Shown: positions 37,898 to 46,918, counted from the first letter of the stretch. The stretch is DNA of 64,000 bases from Simplicispira metamorpha (GCF_004341365.1 NZ_SLXH01000001.1:62001-126000), one strand, 5' to 3'. Notes: generated by a model from the sequence alone, not told the origin. A program made the numbers and translations.

Positions 37898-40309
37898 ATG
37901 AGGCGGCTGCTATGGTGGTTCATGGCGGTGCTGGCCTGCGTGGCGGCGGGCTGTATTGCCGCCAGCGCCTACCTGACATTTGCCACCCTGCGCAGTGCGC
38001 AGCAAGAAGCCTTTGACGCCCGCTTCGCTCTGGCGGCACAGCGCGCCGCCACCGCCGCAGAAAGGGCGCTGGCGCTGGGCGTGGCGCTGACCGATCAGCC
38101 CCCGTTGCAGGCGCTGTTGGAGCGCGAAGCCACGCTGGAGCCCGCCATCGTCGCCTTTGGCATCGCCAGCGCCAGCGGCCAGCGCCTGCTGGGCCACACC
38201 CGCCCGCCCGACGGTACCCGCGCCACTACCTTGCTGGAGCGCCCCGTGCGCAACGATCTGGGCCAGACCGTGGCACGGGTGCAGCTGCGCTACGACACCT
38301 CGGCCCTGGTCAGTGCAGAGCAGCAACTGCAACAAGCAGTCCAGGCAGCCGCCTGGCCACCGCTGCTGGCGGTGTGCGCTGCGGCGCTGCTGCTGGGCGT
38401 GGCTCTGTCGCAGCGGCTGACGTCGCAATCGCACCGTGCTCCCTCTGGGGGAGTGGTGCCTGCGGGGCATCTGGGGCTGGCGCGCTGGCCGGGCGGCCTG
38501 CGCGCGCAGCTCACGGCCTTGGCCGCACTGGCGCTGTGCCTGGGCCTGCTGTGGCTGGGCTGGGGCGCACACCGCGCGGGCCAGGCGCTGATACAGCCGG
38601 TGCAGCTGGCCAAGGCCGCTGCCATCGCTCGTTCCAGCGCCAGTCTGGTCGAACACGCACTGGCCGTGGGCATTCCGCTGGACGCCCTGGTCGGGCTGGA
38701 CACCCACACCAGCGCCCTGCGCCGCGACAACCCCGAAGTGGCCGACCTGGCCCTGCTGGCGACCGACGGGCGCGCACTGCACCGCCGCAGCGCAGGTGCG
38801 GCCAGCCACGCAGCCGAGGCCAGTGCGGCCAGCACCACTGCGCCTGCCGCCCGCGCACCAGTAGTGCATGCAGGCACCCACTTGGCCGATGTGGTGGTGG
38901 TGCTAGACCCCGGTGTGCTGGCGCGCAAGCTGCAAACCACGCTGCTGGACATGGCTTTTCTGGGGGCGGTGAGCCTGTTGGTGGCGCTGGAGCTGCTGGC
39001 ACTGGCACTGGGCTCACGCGGCGCCCGTGCGCTGGCCGCCACCGAGGCGCGCCAGCAACGGCTGGCCCACCCACAAGCGCAGCACGCGCCCTGGCGCAGC
39101 ACCAGTGCCGCAGCGGTGCGCCCGGCGCTGTTCTTGTTCATGCTGTCCGAAGAACTCACGCGCCCTTTCCTGCCAGGCTGGGCCCGGCAACTGGCACCCC
39201 AGACCTGGGGGGTGTCCGCAGAGCTGCTGGCGGGCCTGCCGCTGGTACTGTTTCTGGCGGTAGTGGCGCTGCTGCAATGGCCGCTGGCAGGCTGGTCCGA
39301 GCGCCATGGCAGGCGCGCTGGCTTTTTGCTGGGTGCGCTGCTCAGTGCAGCCGGTCTGGCGCTGGCAGCCTGGTCGGCGGGGTATGGCAGCTTTCTGGCG
39401 GCGCGGGGCCTCAGTGCGGTGGGGTTTGCGCTGGTGTTTGTGTCCGGGCAGGGCGTGGTGATTGATGGCTCAGGGGCCAGCGACCGGGCGCGCAGCCTGG
39501 CGCAGTTTGTGCGTGCCATTTTGGTGGCCGGACTGTGCGGCCCGCCACTGGGCGGGTTGATTGCCGACCGCTGGGGCGTGCCCAGTGCGTTTGCGGCCTG
39601 TAGCGTGTTGGCGCTGCTGGCCGCCAGCGTCGCCTGGCTGCAACTGCCACCCGAACGCCCCACCGCCGCCCGCGCTGCGCCCCACCCTGGCACTGCCGCC
39701 CCCGGTCTGTGGGCCAACGCACTGCGCCAACCTGGGCTGCTGGCACTGCTGCTGGGCTGCGCCCTGCCCGCCAAGCTGCTGCTGGCAGCGCTGTGTTTTT
39801 ACCTGCTGCCGGTGTACCTGCAAGACAGCGGCCAGGGCAGCGCCATGATCGGCCGCCTGCAAACCATTTACCCACTGACCATGGTGTTGCTGGTGCCGCT
39901 GGCTGCGCGCCTGGCCGACCGCTGGGGCCAACGCAGTGCTTTTGTGCTGGCCGGTGGCCTGCTGGCGGGGTGCAGCGCCATACTGGCCTGGCCTGCCGGG
40001 GCATCTCCCACTGGGCTGGCGCTGGTACTGCTGGGCCTGGGGCTGGGGCAGTCGCTGTCGATTGCGCCGCAGTCGGCTCTGGTGGCAGACTTTGCCAAGG
40101 GTGCCCCGGCAGGCCACGGGGCGGGCATTCTGGGCCTGTTCCGTCTGGTAGAGCGTGGCGGCAGCGCACTGGGCCCGGCCACGGGCGCGCTGCTGCTGCC
40201 CCTGCTGGGCTTTGGCCCGGCGCTGGCCACCATTGGCCTGGGCGTGGTGGGTGCCAGCTTGGCCTATGGCTGGCACCTGCGCCGCCCAGGCCACCCCAAC
40301 CGCGCGTAA
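37898..40309 (+). CDS. MFS transporter fused to two periplasmic sensor modules
   Basis: 803 residues. Sensor module 1: TM about 3-28, periplasmic 29-152, TM 153-172. Module 2: TM 203-222, periplasmic 223-345, TM 350-372. Then an MFS unit from about 405 to the end with some 12 segments; motif-A-like G-W-S-E-R-H-G-R-R and later A-R-L-A-D-R-W-G-Q-R are visible. Module 1 resembles the stand-alone sensor at 43298 (both have an A-E-x(4-5)-A-x-G start and N-D-L-G-Q), and module 2 resembles that at 44049 (V-G-I-P-L-D/A). Two sensors on an MFS carrier is an architecture I do not know. First gene of a seven-gene operon with a SpoIIE phosphatase; a transceptor role is inferred. ATG chosen at the first hydrophobic segment. 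Confidence 0.85.
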   Translation: MRRLLWWFMAVLACVAAGCIAASAYLTFATLRSAQQEAFDARFALAAQRAATAAERALALGVALTDQPPLQALLEREATLEPAIVAFGIASASGQRLLGHTRPPDGTRATTLLERPVRNDLGQTVARVQLRYDTSALVSAEQQLQQAVQAAAWPPLLAVCAAALLLGVALSQRLTSQSHRAPSGGVVPAGHLGLARWPGGLRAQLTALAALALCLGLLWLGWGAHRAGQALIQPVQLAKAAAIARSSASLVEHALAVGIPLDALVGLDTHTSALRRDNPEVADLALLATDGRALHRRSAGAASHAAEASAASTTAPAARAPVVHAGTHLADVVVVLDPGVLARKLQTTLLDMAFLGAVSLLVALELLALALGSRGARALAATEARQQRLAHPQAQHAPWRSTSAAAVRPALFLFMLSEELTRPFLPGWARQLAPQTWGVSAELLAGLPLVLFLAVVALLQWPLAGWSERHGRRAGFLLGALLSAAGLALAAWSAGYGSFLAARGLSAVGFALVFVSGQGVVIDGSGASDRARSLAQFVRAILVAGLCGPPLGGLIADRWGVPSAFAACSVLALLAASVAWLQLPPERPTAARAAPHPGTAAPGLWANALRQPGLLALLLGCALPAKLLLAALCFYLLPVYLQDSGQGSAMIGRLQTIYPLTMVLLVPLAARLADRWGQRSAFVLAGGLLAGCSAILAWPAGASPTGLALVLLGLGLGQSLSIAPQSALVADFAKGAPAGHGAGILGLFRLVERGGSALGPATGALLLPLLGFGPALATIGLGVVGASLAYGWHLRRPGHPNRA

Positions 40310-40336
40310 CCACCCTGCCCACACCTTGCACACACC

Positions 40337-41416
40337 ATGACTGTTCGCCGCCACTTTCTCTCCCATGGCCTGCGCCATGCCGCAGGGCTGTCGTTGCTGC
40401 CGCTGCTGCCACCGGCCTGGAGCGCTGGCACCACGCCCACACCCCGGCTGCGGCACCCCACGGGCCGACCGTTCCGCATCCTGATGCTCACGTTCCGGGG
40501 CGAAACGGATGTGGATCGCGGCTTTCGCGCCTACCTGGCCGATGCCGGGCTGGATGCCCAGTTCACCGTGCGCGATGTGCAGCAAGACGCGGGCCGCGTG
40601 CCCGGAATCCTGCGTGACACGGCCCCATGGCAGCCTGACCTGATTTACGCCTGGGGCACGCCGATCACGCTGGCCGTGGTGGGCCCGCACGATGCGGCCA
40701 GCCAGAGCGGTTTTGTCCGTGACATCCCGGTGGTGTTTGCGCTGGTGGCGGCGCCGCTGCAATCGCGCATCGTGGCGCAGCTCGACGCCCCCGGGCGCAA
40801 TGTGACCGGGGCAGTGCACGTGGTGCCCACCGATGTGCAACTGCGGGCCATGCAGTCGTACCGCCCCTTCCAGAAGCTGGGCGTGCTCTACAACGCCGCC
40901 GAGCCCAACTCGCGCGCCATCGTCGCGCAGGCGCGGGAGTTCTGCCAGCGCAGCGGCGCCCAGCTGCTGGAGCGCACCTTCCGCACCAACGCCACAGGCG
41001 CCCCGGTGGCCGATGGCGTCGAAGACCTGGTGGCACAGCTGCACGCCGCCGGTGCCCAGTGGCTGTACCTGCTGCCCGACACCTTTCTGGGCAGCTTGTA
41101 CGAGCGCATTGCCCCCACGGCACTGAAGTTGCAACTGCCCTCGTTTGGCGCTGCCGAGCTGGCCGTGCGCTCGGGCGGGGCGCTGGTGGGGCTGGTCAGC
41201 CGCTATTACTCGGTGGGCCAGTTGGCGGGCGCCAAGGCGCTGGACATTCTGGTGGCGGGCAAATCCCCGGCCCAGGTGCCGGTGGAAACGCTCAAGCGCT
41301 TCTCGCTGCTGGTGAACATGCAGGTGGCGCGCAGCCTGCGCCTGTACCCCCCCATCGACATGCTGAATTACGCCGAAGTCATCGCCATCGGCCCCACCGA
41401 GGCCCGCCCGTCATGA
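40337..41416 (+). CDS. Periplasmic ABC-type binding protein (ABC_sub_bind family)
   Basis: 359 residues. The leader has twin arginines (V-R-R-H-F-L) before a hydrophobic stretch and a cleavage-like W-S-A-G, so Tat export is possible. The mature part shows the two-lobed family 1-like periplasmic binding fold: R-I-L-M-L-T-F-R-G-E, Q-P-D-L-I-Y-A-W-G-T-P, V-V-F-A-L-V, G-V-L-Y-N, G-A-Q-W-L-Y-L-L-P-D and G-A-L-V-G-L-V-S-R-Y-Y. Related proteins bind aromatic amino acids or serve as ligand carriers for sensors. No ABC permease or ATPase is nearby. It starts 27 bases after the sensor-MFS gene and its stop overlaps the next ATG (ATGA). Confidence 0.86.
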   Translation: MTVRRHFLSHGLRHAAGLSLLPLLPPAWSAGTTPTPRLRHPTGRPFRILMLTFRGETDVDRGFRAYLADAGLDAQFTVRDVQQDAGRVPGILRDTAPWQPDLIYAWGTPITLAVVGPHDAASQSGFVRDIPVVFALVAAPLQSRIVAQLDAPGRNVTGAVHVVPTDVQLRAMQSYRPFQKLGVLYNAAEPNSRAIVAQAREFCQRSGAQLLERTFRTNATGAPVADGVEDLVAQLHAAGAQWLYLLPDTFLGSLYERIAPTALKLQLPSFGAAELAVRSGGALVGLVSRYYSVGQLAGAKALDILVAGKSPAQVPVETLKRFSLLVNMQVARSLRLYPPIDMLNYAEVIAIGPTEARPS

Positions 41417-42114
41417 GCACGCCCATCTCCCCATCCACCTCCCCTGCCGCGCCCACCCCATCCACCCTGGCGTGGCGCCTGCTGCAACCGGCCGATCTGG
41501 GCACCATGGAAGTGCTGCACCGCCTCAGCCTGGCGGGCATGGCGGCGCACACCGTCAAGGCCGAGTCGCGTGATTTTCTGGCCAGCCTGCTGCAAGGCCG
41601 GGGCCAGGTGATCGGCGCCTGGGCGGGTCAGGCGCTGGTGGCCTACGGCGTGCTGCAACACGACCTGCTGCCCGAAGACGACCCGCGCCCTCACCTGGGC
41701 CTGTCCGCAGACCGGCCTGCGGCCAAGCTGGCAGGTGCGGCCGTGGCCCCCGACTGGCGCGGCCAGCACCTGCAACGCACCCTGATTGCCAAGCGTATGG
41801 CACAGGCACAGCCCGGCGCCGTGCTGTTTGCCACCGCTGCCCCCGACAACACCGCCAGCTGGCACAACCTGCTGGCCTGCGGCTTTGCCGTGCGCGCGCT
41901 GGAATACCGCTACGGCGGCTTTGCCCGCTACCTGCTGGCGCACGACCCGGCTGCGCCATCTGCGGGCCCGGCGCTGGCAGCGTCTGGCCTGGACGTACCC
42001 TCCAGCGACCTGCCCCGCCAGCAAGCCCTGTTGCACGCAGGCTGGCGCGGCGTGGCCCCCGGCAGCACCGCAGGCAGCCTGCACCTGACACCGCCACCCG
42101 GAGGTGCCGCATGA
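41413..42114 (+). CDS. GNAT-like acetyltransferase
   Basis: 233 residues. A GNAT-like core runs from about residue 22 to 160: W-R-L-L-Q-P-A-D-L-G-T-M (strand 1), V-I-G-A-W-A-G-Q-A-L-V-A-Y-G-V (strands 2-3), A-A-V-A-P-D-W-R-G-Q-H-L-Q-R-T-L-I (the acetyl-CoA Q/R-x-x-G-x-G/A-like loop, here R-G-Q-H-L) and N-T-A-S-W-H-N-L-L-A-C-G-F near the end. The pyrophosphate loop departs from the R-G-x-G-x-G form, so activity is plausible but not certain. The substrate is unknown; an amino acid or amine would suit its racemase-like neighbour. ATGA overlaps at both ends make it a coupled member of the operon. Confidence 0.7.
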   Translation: MSTPISPSTSPAAPTPSTLAWRLLQPADLGTMEVLHRLSLAGMAAHTVKAESRDFLASLLQGRGQVIGAWAGQALVAYGVLQHDLLPEDDPRPHLGLSADRPAAKLAGAAVAPDWRGQHLQRTLIAKRMAQAQPGAVLFATAAPDNTASWHNLLACGFAVRALEYRYGGFARYLLAHDPAAPSAGPALAASGLDVPSSDLPRQQALLHAGWRGVAPGSTAGSLHLTPPPGGAA

Positions 42115-43301
42115 ACACCGCTGCCGCCCACGACCGCCCCCGCCTGCACGTGGACTTGCACGCCCTGGCGCACAACTGGCAGGCGGTGCGCAGCACCTTT
42201 CGGGGCCAGCGCATCGGCGCCGTGGTGAAGAACGATGCCTACGGCCTGGGCCTGGCCACGGTGGCACCGCTGCTGTGGCACCTGGGCTGCCGCGACTTCT
42301 GGGTGGCACACACCAGCGAAGCCCTGGCCTTGCGCGCCCTGCTGCCTGCGCATGCCGCGCGCATTCTGGTGCTGCACGGCCTGGGCGGGCTGGCCCCCCA
42401 AGACTTTGCCGCCCACGCCCTGGTGCCTGTGCTGGCAGGCCCCCATGAGCTGCCCGCTCTGCACGGCCACACCCACCGCCACGGCACACCGCTGCCCGTG
42501 GCCCTGCACCTGGACACCGGCCTGACCCGCCTGGGCTTTGGCGCCGCCGACCTGCCCGCACTGCGCCCCGGCAGTGCGCTCTGGGCCGACGCCCAGCCAC
42601 AAACCTGGGTCAGCCACCTGGGCCGCTTCAGCGACCCCACCGCGCCCGAATGCCTGCGCCAGCGCGCCGACTTCACTGCCTGGACGGCGCAACTGCCCCG
42701 GGCCGAACGCAGCATTGCCACCTCATCGAGCGTGTTTGCCGACCCGGCCTGGCACTTCGACCACGCCCGGGTGGGCAGCGCACTGTTCGGCGTGCAAACC
42801 ACCCCTGGCCACCCCCAGCCCCTGCGCAGCGTGGCCAGCCTGCACGCGCCGGTACTGCGCGTGGCCGACGTGCCCGCTGGCACGGAAGTGGGCTATGCAG
42901 GCAGCTACCGCACCCTGCGCGCCAGCCGCATCGCCACCGTGGCCATTGGCTACGGCGATGGTCTGCCCTTTGGCCTGGTCAATCGGGGGGTGCTGTACCT
43001 GTGCGGGCAGGCCGCGCCCATCGTGGGCGGCGTGGCCATGGGCATGCTGGGGCTGGACGTCAGCGCCTTTGCGCCAGGGCAGGTGCAGCCTGGCATGTGG
43101 GCGCAGGTGTACGGCCCCCAGCAGCCCCTGGAGCAGCTGGCCGCCACGGCAGGCGTGGCGCCCAACACCTTGCTGGTAACTACCGCCAGCCTGGCCACGC
43201 GGCACTACAGCGACAGCACCCACGGCGGTGACTGCTGCGATAGCGGCAACCAGCGCCTGTCACCCCCCACAGCGCAGGCACCCCAGGAGCCACAGCCATG
43301 A
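42111..43301 (+). CDS. Alanine-racemase-like PLP protein with altered active-site motifs
   Basis: 396 residues, fold-type III barrel plus C-terminal beta domain. The PLP lysine is Lys40 (V-V-K-N-D-A-Y-G-L-G) and the catalytic-type tyrosine lies in V-G-Y-A-G-S-Y-R-T (Tyr262). Two conserved sites differ: the usual H-L-K-x-D-T-G lysine is replaced in L-H-L-D-T-G-L-T-R (His133), and the usual G-R-V-x-M-D reads G-G-V-A-M-G (306-311), losing Arg and Asp. No signal peptide. It may racemise another amino acid, act slowly, or be a ligand-binding relic. A tail of about 30 residues rich in Ser, Cys and Pro follows the domain. It sits mid-operon between the GNAT gene and the sensors, overlapping both by ATGA. 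Confidence 0.82.
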   Translation: MNTAAAHDRPRLHVDLHALAHNWQAVRSTFRGQRIGAVVKNDAYGLGLATVAPLLWHLGCRDFWVAHTSEALALRALLPAHAARILVLHGLGGLAPQDFAAHALVPVLAGPHELPALHGHTHRHGTPLPVALHLDTGLTRLGFGAADLPALRPGSALWADAQPQTWVSHLGRFSDPTAPECLRQRADFTAWTAQLPRAERSIATSSSVFADPAWHFDHARVGSALFGVQTTPGHPQPLRSVASLHAPVLRVADVPAGTEVGYAGSYRTLRASRIATVAIGYGDGLPFGLVNRGVLYLCGQAAPIVGGVAMGMLGLDVSAFAPGQVQPGMWAQVYGPQQPLEQLAATAGVAPNTLLVTTASLATRHYSDSTHGGDCCDSGNQRLSPPTAQAPQEPQP

Positions 43302-44059
43302 ACCCGCGCCACCGTCTGCTGGCCATCGTGCTGGCTTGCGTGCTGGCGGTGCTGGCCAGCACCCAGGCCCTGGCACATTGGGCCGCCCGCACTGCCCACG
43401 ACGCCATGGTGCAGCAGCGCGACCACTATCTGCTGCACAGCCTGCGCACCGCCGCAGAAAACTACCTGGCCATCGGCCTGAACCTGGAGCAAATGGAAGC
43501 GCTGCAAACCCTGATCGAGCGTGAACGGGCCAGCTTTGACCAGGTGCTGGCCATCGATGTGTTCGCCGCCAGCGGCACCCTGCTCTACAGCACCGACCCC
43601 AACGCCCTGGGCAGCCAGGTGCCACCGCACTGGCGCCAGGGGCTGGAGCACAGCACCCCGTGGCACACCGACGGCCCGGCGCAGCGCCAGCTGGGCGTGC
43701 GCTTTGACAACGACCTGGGCCAGGCGGCGGGCGGCATTGTGCTGACCATCTCCACCGCCACGCCGCCCCTGACGCTGGCGCAATGGAAAGCGCACGGCCA
43801 ACAGGCCCTGGCGTTGCTGGCCGCCGCCGCCCTGGCCACCTTGGTCGCCTGGGCTGGGGTGGCGCTAGGTATGCGCCGCCTGATGGCGCCCTATGTGCGC
43901 GTGGCCCGCATCCTGCAAGGCCAGCCGCCAGCGCCAGCACAACCACCGGCCACGCCACTGGAGCAGGCCGCCCACCACACCCACGCCAGCTGGGCCGCCG
44001 CCCGCCAACGCGCACAACACCGCCTGCACCAGCTACAGGAGCTTGACGATGCCGACTGA
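43298..44059 (+). CDS. Stand-alone two-TM periplasmic sensor (like module 1 of the MFS fusion)
   Basis: 253 residues. TM1 is about 7-27, the periplasmic domain about 28-165, TM2 about 168-190, and the cytoplasmic tail about 60 residues with no HAMP or output domain. The periplasmic part has the pattern A-E-N-Y-L-A-I-G-L-N-L-E-Q-M-E-A-L and R-F-D-N-D-L-G-Q, matching A-L-G-V-A-L and R-N-D-L-G-Q in the first module of the sensor-MFS. The cytoplasmic tail ends in a helix rich in Gln, Ala and His, possibly a coiled coil. Starts inside the stop of the racemase-like gene (ATGA) and overlaps the next gene by 11 bases. Ligand and partner unknown; the downstream SpoIIE phosphatase is the obvious candidate. 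Confidence 0.75.
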   Translation: MNPRHRLLAIVLACVLAVLASTQALAHWAARTAHDAMVQQRDHYLLHSLRTAAENYLAIGLNLEQMEALQTLIERERASFDQVLAIDVFAASGTLLYSTDPNALGSQVPPHWRQGLEHSTPWHTDGPAQRQLGVRFDNDLGQAAGGIVLTISTATPPLTLAQWKAHGQQALALLAAAALATLVAWAGVALGMRRLMAPYVRVARILQGQPPAPAQPPATPLEQAAHHTHASWAAARQRAQHRLHQLQELDDAD

Positions 44060-44858
44060 CTCCATCGCCACAGTGGCGCCGGTTCTGCAACCGCCACCCC
44101 AGCTCGCCCGCAGCCTGGGCTTGCTGGCCTTGTGCCTGACGCTGGCGATTGGCACGGCCAGCGCCCTGTGGTCGCTGCACCAACTGCGCACCACCACCGA
44201 ACGCGAAGCCCGCACCGACGCCCAGGCCATGGCCCAGTCGGTGGCGCACACGCTGGCCCAGCAAATCGGCCGGGCGGTGCGCGTGGGCATTCCGCTGGCC
44301 GATATTCCCGGCGTACCCGCCTACCTGCAACGCACGCTGGAGCAGGCGCCGGGCCTGGCCTTTATCGCGCTGCACACCGAAGACGACACCCTGCTGCACA
44401 CCACCAGCACCTCGCGCAGTGCCAACGACCTGGTGCGCGCGCCCATCCAGGTGCAGGGGCGCACCGCAGGCACCGTGGTGGTGGGCACCGCCGCCGCAGC
44501 GCTGGCCCAGGGACTGGCCTGGGCACAGGCCCTGTGCGCGCTGGTGGTACTGGGCCTGGGCCTGCTGGGCGGCTGGCTGGCCGCCCGGGGGCCGGGCCAG
44601 CGCCTGGAGCACCAGCGCCAGCAGTTGCAAGCCGGGCTGCACGGCACGCCCCCGCCCGAACCGCCCCCCGGTGCCAGCGACGACGGCGTGGCCCAGGCAC
44701 TGCAAGCCCTGGCCGACGGACACCAGCAAGCGCAAGCACACGATGCCGCCGTGGCCGCCTACGCCCAAGAGCTGCTGGCAGTGGACTTTGACCAGCGCCT
44801 GCAAGCGCACATTGCCCGCATCGTGCCCGACCACCCCCACCCCGGCAAAGGCGCCTGA
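44049..44858 (+). CDS. Stand-alone two-TM periplasmic sensor (like module 2 of the MFS fusion)
   Basis: 269 residues. TM1 about 20-42, periplasmic about 43-150, TM2 about 158-180, then a cytoplasmic tail of about 90 residues rich in Gln, Ala and Pro without a recognised domain. V-R-V-G-I-P-L-A-D-I-P-G-V in the periplasmic part parallels A-V-G-I-P-L-D-A-L-V-G-L in module 2 of the sensor-MFS. The ATG lies 11 bases inside the previous gene and the stop shares one base with the next start (TGATG), so it is tightly coupled to the phosphatase. With the previous gene it reproduces the two sensor halves of the fusion protein as separate chains. Confidence 0.75.
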   Translation: MPTDSIATVAPVLQPPPQLARSLGLLALCLTLAIGTASALWSLHQLRTTTEREARTDAQAMAQSVAHTLAQQIGRAVRVGIPLADIPGVPAYLQRTLEQAPGLAFIALHTEDDTLLHTTSTSRSANDLVRAPIQVQGRTAGTVVVGTAAAALAQGLAWAQALCALVVLGLGLLGGWLAARGPGQRLEHQRQQLQAGLHGTPPPEPPPGASDDGVAQALQALADGHQQAQAHDAAVAAYAQELLAVDFDQRLQAHIARIVPDHPHPGKGA

Positions 44859-46909
44859 TGCTGCTGCGCACCCGTATCACCCTCATCGTCGCCCTGGGCC
44901 TGGTGCTCACCGTGCTGGGCCTGGGCAGCGCCGGGCTGCTGCGCGAGCAGCTGCTGCAACAGCGCCTGGCCAGCACCGCCCTGGCAGCGCAAACCTCGCT
45001 GTGGGGCGAAATGCTGGCCGCCGAAGACCGCCTGCTCGACCAGGGCCTGGACCAGCTGCTGGCCGACACACGCTTTCTGCACGCCGTCCGCCTGGGCGAC
45101 CTGGCTGCGCTGGAACAAGCCCTGCAAGCCCTGAACCTGCTGCCCGGCCCCGCCCAGCCGCTGGCCCTGGTGGCGCTGGTCAACGCCCGGCAAGACCCCA
45201 TCGCCCTGGGCCTGGCGCCGCCGCGCCCACTGCTCGACAGCGTCAGCCTCGACCGCGCGGCCACCGGCGAATCCGTGGGCGGGCTGCGCCTGGGCGCGGG
45301 CAGCGTGCCGCTGGTGTTGTCGGCGCGCGCGCTGCCCGGCCAGACCGAACCCGTGGTGCTGGTGCTGGGGCGCCATGCCCGGCACGCCCTGGAACGCTTT
45401 GCCGAACGCACCGCCACCACCGCCAGCGTGCTGGACTTGCGCGGCGCACTCAGCGCCTCCACCGATGACGCCCTGTGGCGCAGCGCCCAGGTGCAGGTGT
45501 CGCCGCGCACGGCGCACCACGGTCAGCACGAGGTCGGGGCGCGCACCTACACCCTCAACAGCACACCCTTGAGCGACATTGCGGGCCGCAGCGCAGGCGT
45601 TCTGGTCACTTTGGGCGACCAGACCGAAGAGGCCGATGCCAGCGCTTTTCTGGGCCGCCTGGCCCTGGGCGGCACACTGGCGCTGGTGCTGGCCGTGCTG
45701 CTGGGCCTGAACTTTTACCTGGGTCGCAGTCTGCGCCCGCTGGGCAAAGCCATTGCCGCCTTGCAGGCGCTGGCGCGCGGCGACGCCAGCGTGCGCCTGC
45801 AACACGCGGGCGACGACGAAATCGGCCGCATCGCCCAGGCCGTGGTGGCCTTCCGGCGCAACGCCCAGGAGCTGGCCGCCAGCCGCACCCTGCGCGAGCG
45901 CGTGCGCAGGCGCCAGGAGCGCCTGATCCGCCACCGACTGCAACACCTGGCCGACGCCACCGACATGACCAGCCGCGAAGAAATGCTGCGCCTGCTGAAC
46001 GCCACCGGCCCGCAGCCCACCGGCGCGCCCCACGGCGACGAAGAGCAGCTGCGCCAGCTGGCCGCCGTGATGGCCGAACTCACCGAACGCATCATCCAGC
46101 AGCACCAAAGCCTGTCGTCGATGATCGTGGAGCTGCGCGAAGCCCTGGTCACCAAAACCCGGCTGGCGGGCCTGGAGCAAGAGCTGCAAATTGCCGCCCA
46201 GGTGCAGCTGAGCATCCTGCCACGCCATCTGCCCGCCGACCCGCGCGTGCAGCTGCACTGCCACATCACCCCCGCGCGCGAGGTGGGCGGCGACTTCTAC
46301 GACTACTTTGAAATCGACAGGGAGCACTTTGGTTTTGTCATGGCTGATGTCTCGGGCAAAGGCGTGCCAGCAGCGCTGTTCATGGCCATCACGCGCACGC
46401 TGCTCAAGGCCACGGCGCTGTTTGTGACCTCGCCCACGTCGTGCATGCGCAAGCTCAACGACCTGCTGGCCGTGGAAAACGACCAGATGATGTTCGTCAC
46501 CATCTTCTACGGCGTGCTGCACCTGCCCAGCGGGCGTGTGGCGTATGTCAACGCAGGCCACAACCCGCCGTATCTGCGCCGTGCCGATGGCACCGTCGAG
46601 CCTGTGGCGCGCACCGGCGGCATGGCCGTGGCCGTGAGCGACGGCTTTGTCTACCGCGAAGGCAGCGTCCAACTGGCCCCGGGCGACCTGCTGTTCCTGT
46701 ATACCGACGGCATCACCGAAGCCTTTGACATCGACGCCCAGGAGTACGGCGACCAGCGCCTCGAAGCCGTGCTGCGCGGCCTGGACGGCCAGGGCCTGGA
46801 GCCCGCCGACGTGTGTACCGCCGTGCTGGCCGATGTGCGCCAGTTCGAGCGCGGCGCACCCCAGGCCGACGACATCACCTGCATGGCGCTGCGCTGGCAG
46901 GGCGCCTGA
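44858..46909 (+). CDS. Membrane HAMP-SpoIIE (PP2C-type) serine phosphatase
   Basis: 683 residues. TM1 about 7-28, periplasmic sensor about 29-262, TM2 about 264-288, HAMP about 289-345, helical linker with coiled-coil character about 345-450, SpoIIE domain about 450-683. Metal-binding aspartates are present: Asp479 (V-G-G-D-F-Y-D), Asp497 (D-V-S-G-K-G), Asp617 (Y-T-D-G) and Asp671/672 (D-D-I-T). Such phosphatases remove phosphate from STAS antagonists; Bordetella BtrU is a betaproteobacterial parallel with HAMP. The likely substrate is the STAS protein encoded at 53967. It is the last gene of the operon and is followed after nine bases by a repeat copy. Confidence 0.93.
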   Translation: MLLRTRITLIVALGLVLTVLGLGSAGLLREQLLQQRLASTALAAQTSLWGEMLAAEDRLLDQGLDQLLADTRFLHAVRLGDLAALEQALQALNLLPGPAQPLALVALVNARQDPIALGLAPPRPLLDSVSLDRAATGESVGGLRLGAGSVPLVLSARALPGQTEPVVLVLGRHARHALERFAERTATTASVLDLRGALSASTDDALWRSAQVQVSPRTAHHGQHEVGARTYTLNSTPLSDIAGRSAGVLVTLGDQTEEADASAFLGRLALGGTLALVLAVLLGLNFYLGRSLRPLGKAIAALQALARGDASVRLQHAGDDEIGRIAQAVVAFRRNAQELAASRTLRERVRRRQERLIRHRLQHLADATDMTSREEMLRLLNATGPQPTGAPHGDEEQLRQLAAVMAELTERIIQQHQSLSSMIVELREALVTKTRLAGLEQELQIAAQVQLSILPRHLPADPRVQLHCHITPAREVGGDFYDYFEIDREHFGFVMADVSGKGVPAALFMAITRTLLKATALFVTSPTSCMRKLNDLLAVENDQMMFVTIFYGVLHLPSGRVAYVNAGHNPPYLRRADGTVEPVARTGGMAVAVSDGFVYREGSVQLAPGDLLFLYTDGITEAFDIDAQEYGDQRLEAVLRGLDGQGLEPADVCTAVLADVRQFERGAPQADDITCMALRWQGA

Positions 46910-46918
46910 AACAGCGCA

